From Gp6-AA40 sp035496255 (lineage in GTDB: Bacteria > Acidobacteriota > Vicinamibacteria > Vicinamibacterales > UBA2999), in contig DATJEU010000070.1 of the NCBI GenBank assembly GCA_035496255.1, positions 47,478 through 111,477 on the forward strand: a stretch of DNA of 64,000 bases, given 5' to 3'. This document shows positions 61,173 to 64,000 of the stretch, piece by piece. A model generated the notes under the pieces. That model searched no databases and was not told the origin of the DNA. It was given only the letters and a program-made list of their open reading frames with translations. Every line of letters starts with the position of its first letter. The stretch's first letter is position 1. A program made the translations under genes and the position numbers.

Positions 61173-64000
61173 GTGAACATCTCCGCCATCTTCATCCGGC
61201 GTCCGATCGCCACCAGCCTGATCATGGCGGCGATCGCGCTCTTCGGCGTGATCGCCTATCGCGGCCTCGCCGTCAGCGATCTGCCGGCAGTCGACTATCC
61301 CACCGTCAACGTGCAGGCCGGCCTGCCGGGTGCCGATCCCAACACGATGGCGTCGACGGTGGCCAGCCCGCTCGAGCGCCAGTTCACGACGATCGCCGGC
61401 GTCGACGAGATGACCTCGTCGAGCGGTGCCGGCAGCAGCCAGGTCACGCTGTCGTTCGATCTCGGGCGCAACATCTACAGCGCCGTCGTCGACGTGCAGA
61501 CCGCCATCGCCGCGGCGATGCCGCTGTTGCCGTCGACGCTCACCGCGCCGCCGTCCTTCCGCAAGCAGAATCCGGCCGACCAGCCGATCCTGATGTTGAA
61601 CCTGACTTCCGACACGATGGCGATGTCGGCGGTGGACGAGTTCGCGGAGAACATCATCGCGCCCCGTATCTCGCAGGTGGAGGGCGTGGCCCAGGTGCAG
61701 GTGCAGGGGGCGCAGAAGTACGCCGTGCGGGTACAGCTGGATCCCGACAAGCTGCAGACCGAGCACGTCGGCATCAACGAGGTCGACGCCGCGCTGACCA
61801 ACTGGAACGCCAACCAGCCGACCGGCCAGCTGTACGGCGATATGGGCACGTACACGATTACGGCGAACGGCCTGCTGCAGCAACCGGACGGCAAGCTGCT
61901 GAACACCGCCGAACTGTTCCGGCCGATCGTCATCGGCTACAAGGCCGGCCGGCCGGTGCGCCTCGATCAGGTCGCGAACGTCATCGACTCGGTCGAAACG
62001 GTGACGCAGTCCGCGTGGGTGTACCAGAAAGGGCAGCCGCGTCAGCGCTCCATCACGCTGCAGGTCCAGAAGCAGCCCGGCACCAACGTCATCGCCGTGA
62101 CCGATGCCGTCCGCGCGGTGCTGCCGTCGCTCGAAGCGCAGCTTCCGCCGTCAGTGCATCTGAGCATTCGTCAGGATCGCTCGAAGACGATCCGTCAGGC
62201 GTTCAGCGACATCCAGGTGACGATGCTCGTCACCCTGGTGCTGGTCATCGGCGTGATTTACCTGTTCGTGCACAACGGGTCGGCGACTCTCATCCCGGCG
62301 CTGGCGCTGCCGTTCTCGATCCTCGGCACGTTCGCGGTGATGCGGATCCTCAATTACAGCCTCGACAACCTGTCGATGATGGCGCTGATTCTCTCGATCG
62401 GGTTCATCGTCGACGATGCCATCGTCATGCTGGAGAACATCGTCCGGCACATGGAGGCTGGCGAGGCGCCGCTGGATGCGTCGTTGCGTGGTTCGAAGGA
62501 GATCACCTTCACCATCCTGACGATGACGACGTCGCTGGCGGCGGTCTTCATTCCGATTCTGTTCATGGCTGGCGTGCTGGGACGGCTGTTCCGCGAGTTC
62601 GCGGTGACGATCACCACCGCCGTGGTGATCTCCGGCATCGTCTCGGTGACGCTGACGCCGATGCTGTGCAGCCGCTTCCTGCAGATCAAGCACACGAAAA
62701 AGGGGCTGGCCGGCCTGATGGACCGCGGGTTCGACGCGCTGCACGCCGCGTACGCGCGGAGCCTGCGCGCGGCGCTCCGGCATCGTGTCGCGATGCTGGT
62801 GGTGTTCGGCCTCGTGATCGCCGCGACGGTGCACATGTTCGGCGTCGTGCCGAAGGGTTTCATTCCCGACTCGGACAACGACTCGCTGTTCGTGAACATG
62901 CGCGCCGCGCAGGGCACGTCGTATTACGCGATGGTGGACGTCACGGAGAAGGTCGCTGACCTGATCCGCAGCAACCCGTACGTGGATACGATGATGCTGC
63001 AGCTCGGCGGCGGCAGCGCCAACGGCCAGAACCAGAGCCGCATCAACATCCAGTTGACGCCGCGGGCCACGCGGCCGGTCAGCTCCGCACAGATCGCGCA
63101 GCAGCTGCGCCAGATCATCAACCGGTTCCCGCAGTTCCGGGGCAGCGTGAACGTGCCGCAGTCGCTGCAGATCGGCGGCTTCCGCGGCGACAGCAACTAC
63201 AACCTGATGGTGGAGAGCCTGAGCAGCGAGCAACTCTACACCTGGGTCCCTCGGGTGATGGATGCGGTCATGCAGCTGCCCGAGGTGAACGACGTCTCGA
63301 CGAACCTCGAATCCCGCAGCCCGCGCATCGACCTGCTGATCGATCGGGACAAGTCCGCGTCGGTCGGTCTGAGCGCATCGACAATCGCCAACTCCCTCGG
63401 CACCGGCCTCGGTCCGCGCTGGGCGACGACCATCTACGGTCCGCGTTCTCAATATCGCGTCCTGCTGGAGCTCGATCCGAAGTACCAGGAACAGTCCGAC
63501 ACGTTGAAGAAGATCTCGTTCAAGGCGCCCGCCGGCGGGATGGTGCCGCTGGAGTCGGTCGTCAAGTTCAAGGAGACCGTCGGTCCGCAGTCGGTGAACC
63601 ACATCGGCCAGTTGCCGGCCGTTTCCGTGTCGTTCAACCTGAAACCGGGGGTGTCGCTGGGTGACGCCGTCGATCACGTGCAGCAGACGGCGAGGGCGAT
63701 CCTGCCGCCGGATGTGACGACGAGCTTCCAGGGCTCCGCAAAGGTCTTCCAGCAGTCGCTGGCGAATTTGTCACTGTTGCTGGTGATCGCGATCGGCGTC
63801 GTCTACATCGTGCTCGGGATGTTGTACGAGAGCTACGTTCACCCGATCACGATTCTCTCCGGGCTGCCGTCGGCCGGCCTGGGGGCGCTGGTGACGCTGT
63901 GGCTGTTCGGCAACGAGCTGAACATCTATTCGTTCGTCGGCCTGATCATGCTGATCGGCATCGTCAAGAAGAACGCGATCATGCAGATCGACTTCGCGCT
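61173..64000 (+). CDS. RND multidrug efflux permease (MdtB/MdtC/AcrB type), truncated by window end
   Basis: The first 942 residues of an inner-membrane RND pump. It starts MNISAIFIRRPIATSLIMAA, the usual first helix, then LPAVDYPTVNVQAGLPGADP, the first membrane block with IPALALPFSILGTFAVM and the proton-relay motif LSIGFIVDDAIVMLENI, the C-terminal porter domain and the final visible VGLIMLIGIVKKNAIMQIDFA. GGAGG precedes the GTG start at 61173. The adaptor gene ends 15 bp upstream, so the two form one operon. The rest lies beyond 64000. Confidence 0.95.
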   Translation, partial: MNISAIFIRRPIATSLIMAAIALFGVIAYRGLAVSDLPAVDYPTVNVQAGLPGADPNTMASTVASPLERQFTTIAGVDEMTSSSGAGSSQVTLSFDLGRNIYSAVVDVQTAIAAAMPLLPSTLTAPPSFRKQNPADQPILMLNLTSDTMAMSAVDEFAENIIAPRISQVEGVAQVQVQGAQKYAVRVQLDPDKLQTEHVGINEVDAALTNWNANQPTGQLYGDMGTYTITANGLLQQPDGKLLNTAELFRPIVIGYKAGRPVRLDQVANVIDSVETVTQSAWVYQKGQPRQRSITLQVQKQPGTNVIAVTDAVRAVLPSLEAQLPPSVHLSIRQDRSKTIRQAFSDIQVTMLVTLVLVIGVIYLFVHNGSATLIPALALPFSILGTFAVMRILNYSLDNLSMMALILSIGFIVDDAIVMLENIVRHMEAGEAPLDASLRGSKEITFTILTMTTSLAAVFIPILFMAGVLGRLFREFAVTITTAVVISGIVSVTLTPMLCSRFLQIKHTKKGLAGLMDRGFDALHAAYARSLRAALRHRVAMLVVFGLVIAATVHMFGVVPKGFIPDSDNDSLFVNMRAAQGTSYYAMVDVTEKVADLIRSNPYVDTMMLQLGGGSANGQNQSRINIQLTPRATRPVSSAQIAQQLRQIINRFPQFRGSVNVPQSLQIGGFRGDSNYNLMVESLSSEQLYTWVPRVMDAVMQLPEVNDVSTNLESRSPRIDLLIDRDKSASVGLSASTIANSLGTGLGPRWATTIYGPRSQYRVLLELDPKYQEQSDTLKKISFKAPAGGMVPLESVVKFKETVGPQSVNHIGQLPAVSVSFNLKPGVSLGDAVDHVQQTARAILPPDVTTSFQGSAKVFQQSLANLSLLLVIAIGVVYIVLGMLYESYVHPITILSGLPSAGLGALVTLWLFGNELNIYSFVGLIMLIGIVKKNAIMQIDFA

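Overview
The window is GC-rich DNA from a diderm (Gram-negative) bacterium with meso-diaminopimelate peptidoglycan. The gene content (fused 2-oxoacid dehydrogenase E1, a FadN-type beta-oxidation enzyme, a PASTA-bearing FtsI, a radical SAM gene next to ftsZ, an RND pump with lipoprotein adaptor) fits Acidobacteriota, perhaps a Vicinamibacteria-like lineage. That placement is inference from gene content and style; there is no rRNA here to fix it. There is no prophage, insertion sequence, CRISPR array or obvious recent island. Almost everything is housekeeping, and the unusual material lies between genes and in short palindromic inserts within genes.

Layout. (1) 1-13176, minus strand: one tightly overlapping run reading from a fused E1 dehydrogenase through a beta-propeller protein, an ABC exporter pair, an amidinohydrolase-like enzyme, FadN, two alpha/beta hydrolases, FadA, FadE and a partial DUF1684 lipoprotein. 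It looks like a 2-oxoacid and fatty-acyl catabolism operon. (2) 13200-13553, plus strand: a lone cupin. (3) 13570-26193, minus strand: an envelope-polysaccharide block (GT4, three GT2 enzymes, two sugar epimerases, a sugar aminotransferase) running into an STN-domain protein, a GNAT protein, YqeY, MurJ, an MFS pump and a rhomboid. (4) 26327-27415, minus: the YchF GTPase, divergent from (5) 27509-44786, plus: the division and cell wall (dcw) cluster mraZ-rsmH-ftsL-ftsI-murE-murF-mraY-murD-ftsW-murG-murC-ftsQ-ftsA-ftsZ, with a near-perfect promoter and a recognisable MraZ operator. murB and ddl are absent. (6) 44988-50672: radical SAM protein, small proteins, acpS, pgeF, rnhA and a zinc-ribbon protein. 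(7) 50816-58089, minus: a CAU tRNA, rpoD, dnaG, mutS2, larB. (8) 58134-64000, plus: a processive GT2, then an RND adaptor and pump cut by the window end.

The main unexplained signal is a family of degenerate 7-bp tandem repeats. At least eleven intergenic gaps consist largely of these heptamers, and at most of them a left-hand array is mirrored by a reverse-complement right-hand array around a loop. Each locus has its own heptamer 'dialect' (for example AACGCAG / TTCTGNN, GTTGGGA, GTGATTC, NCGAACN). One such array even lies inside the mutS2 coding sequence. A second signal is a set of palindromic elements: four tandem hairpins just upstream of the ftsZ ribosome binding site, a 408-bp structured gap before ftsW, and palindromic or repeated inserts kept in frame inside murF, mutS2, the thiolase gene and an ABC ATPase gene.
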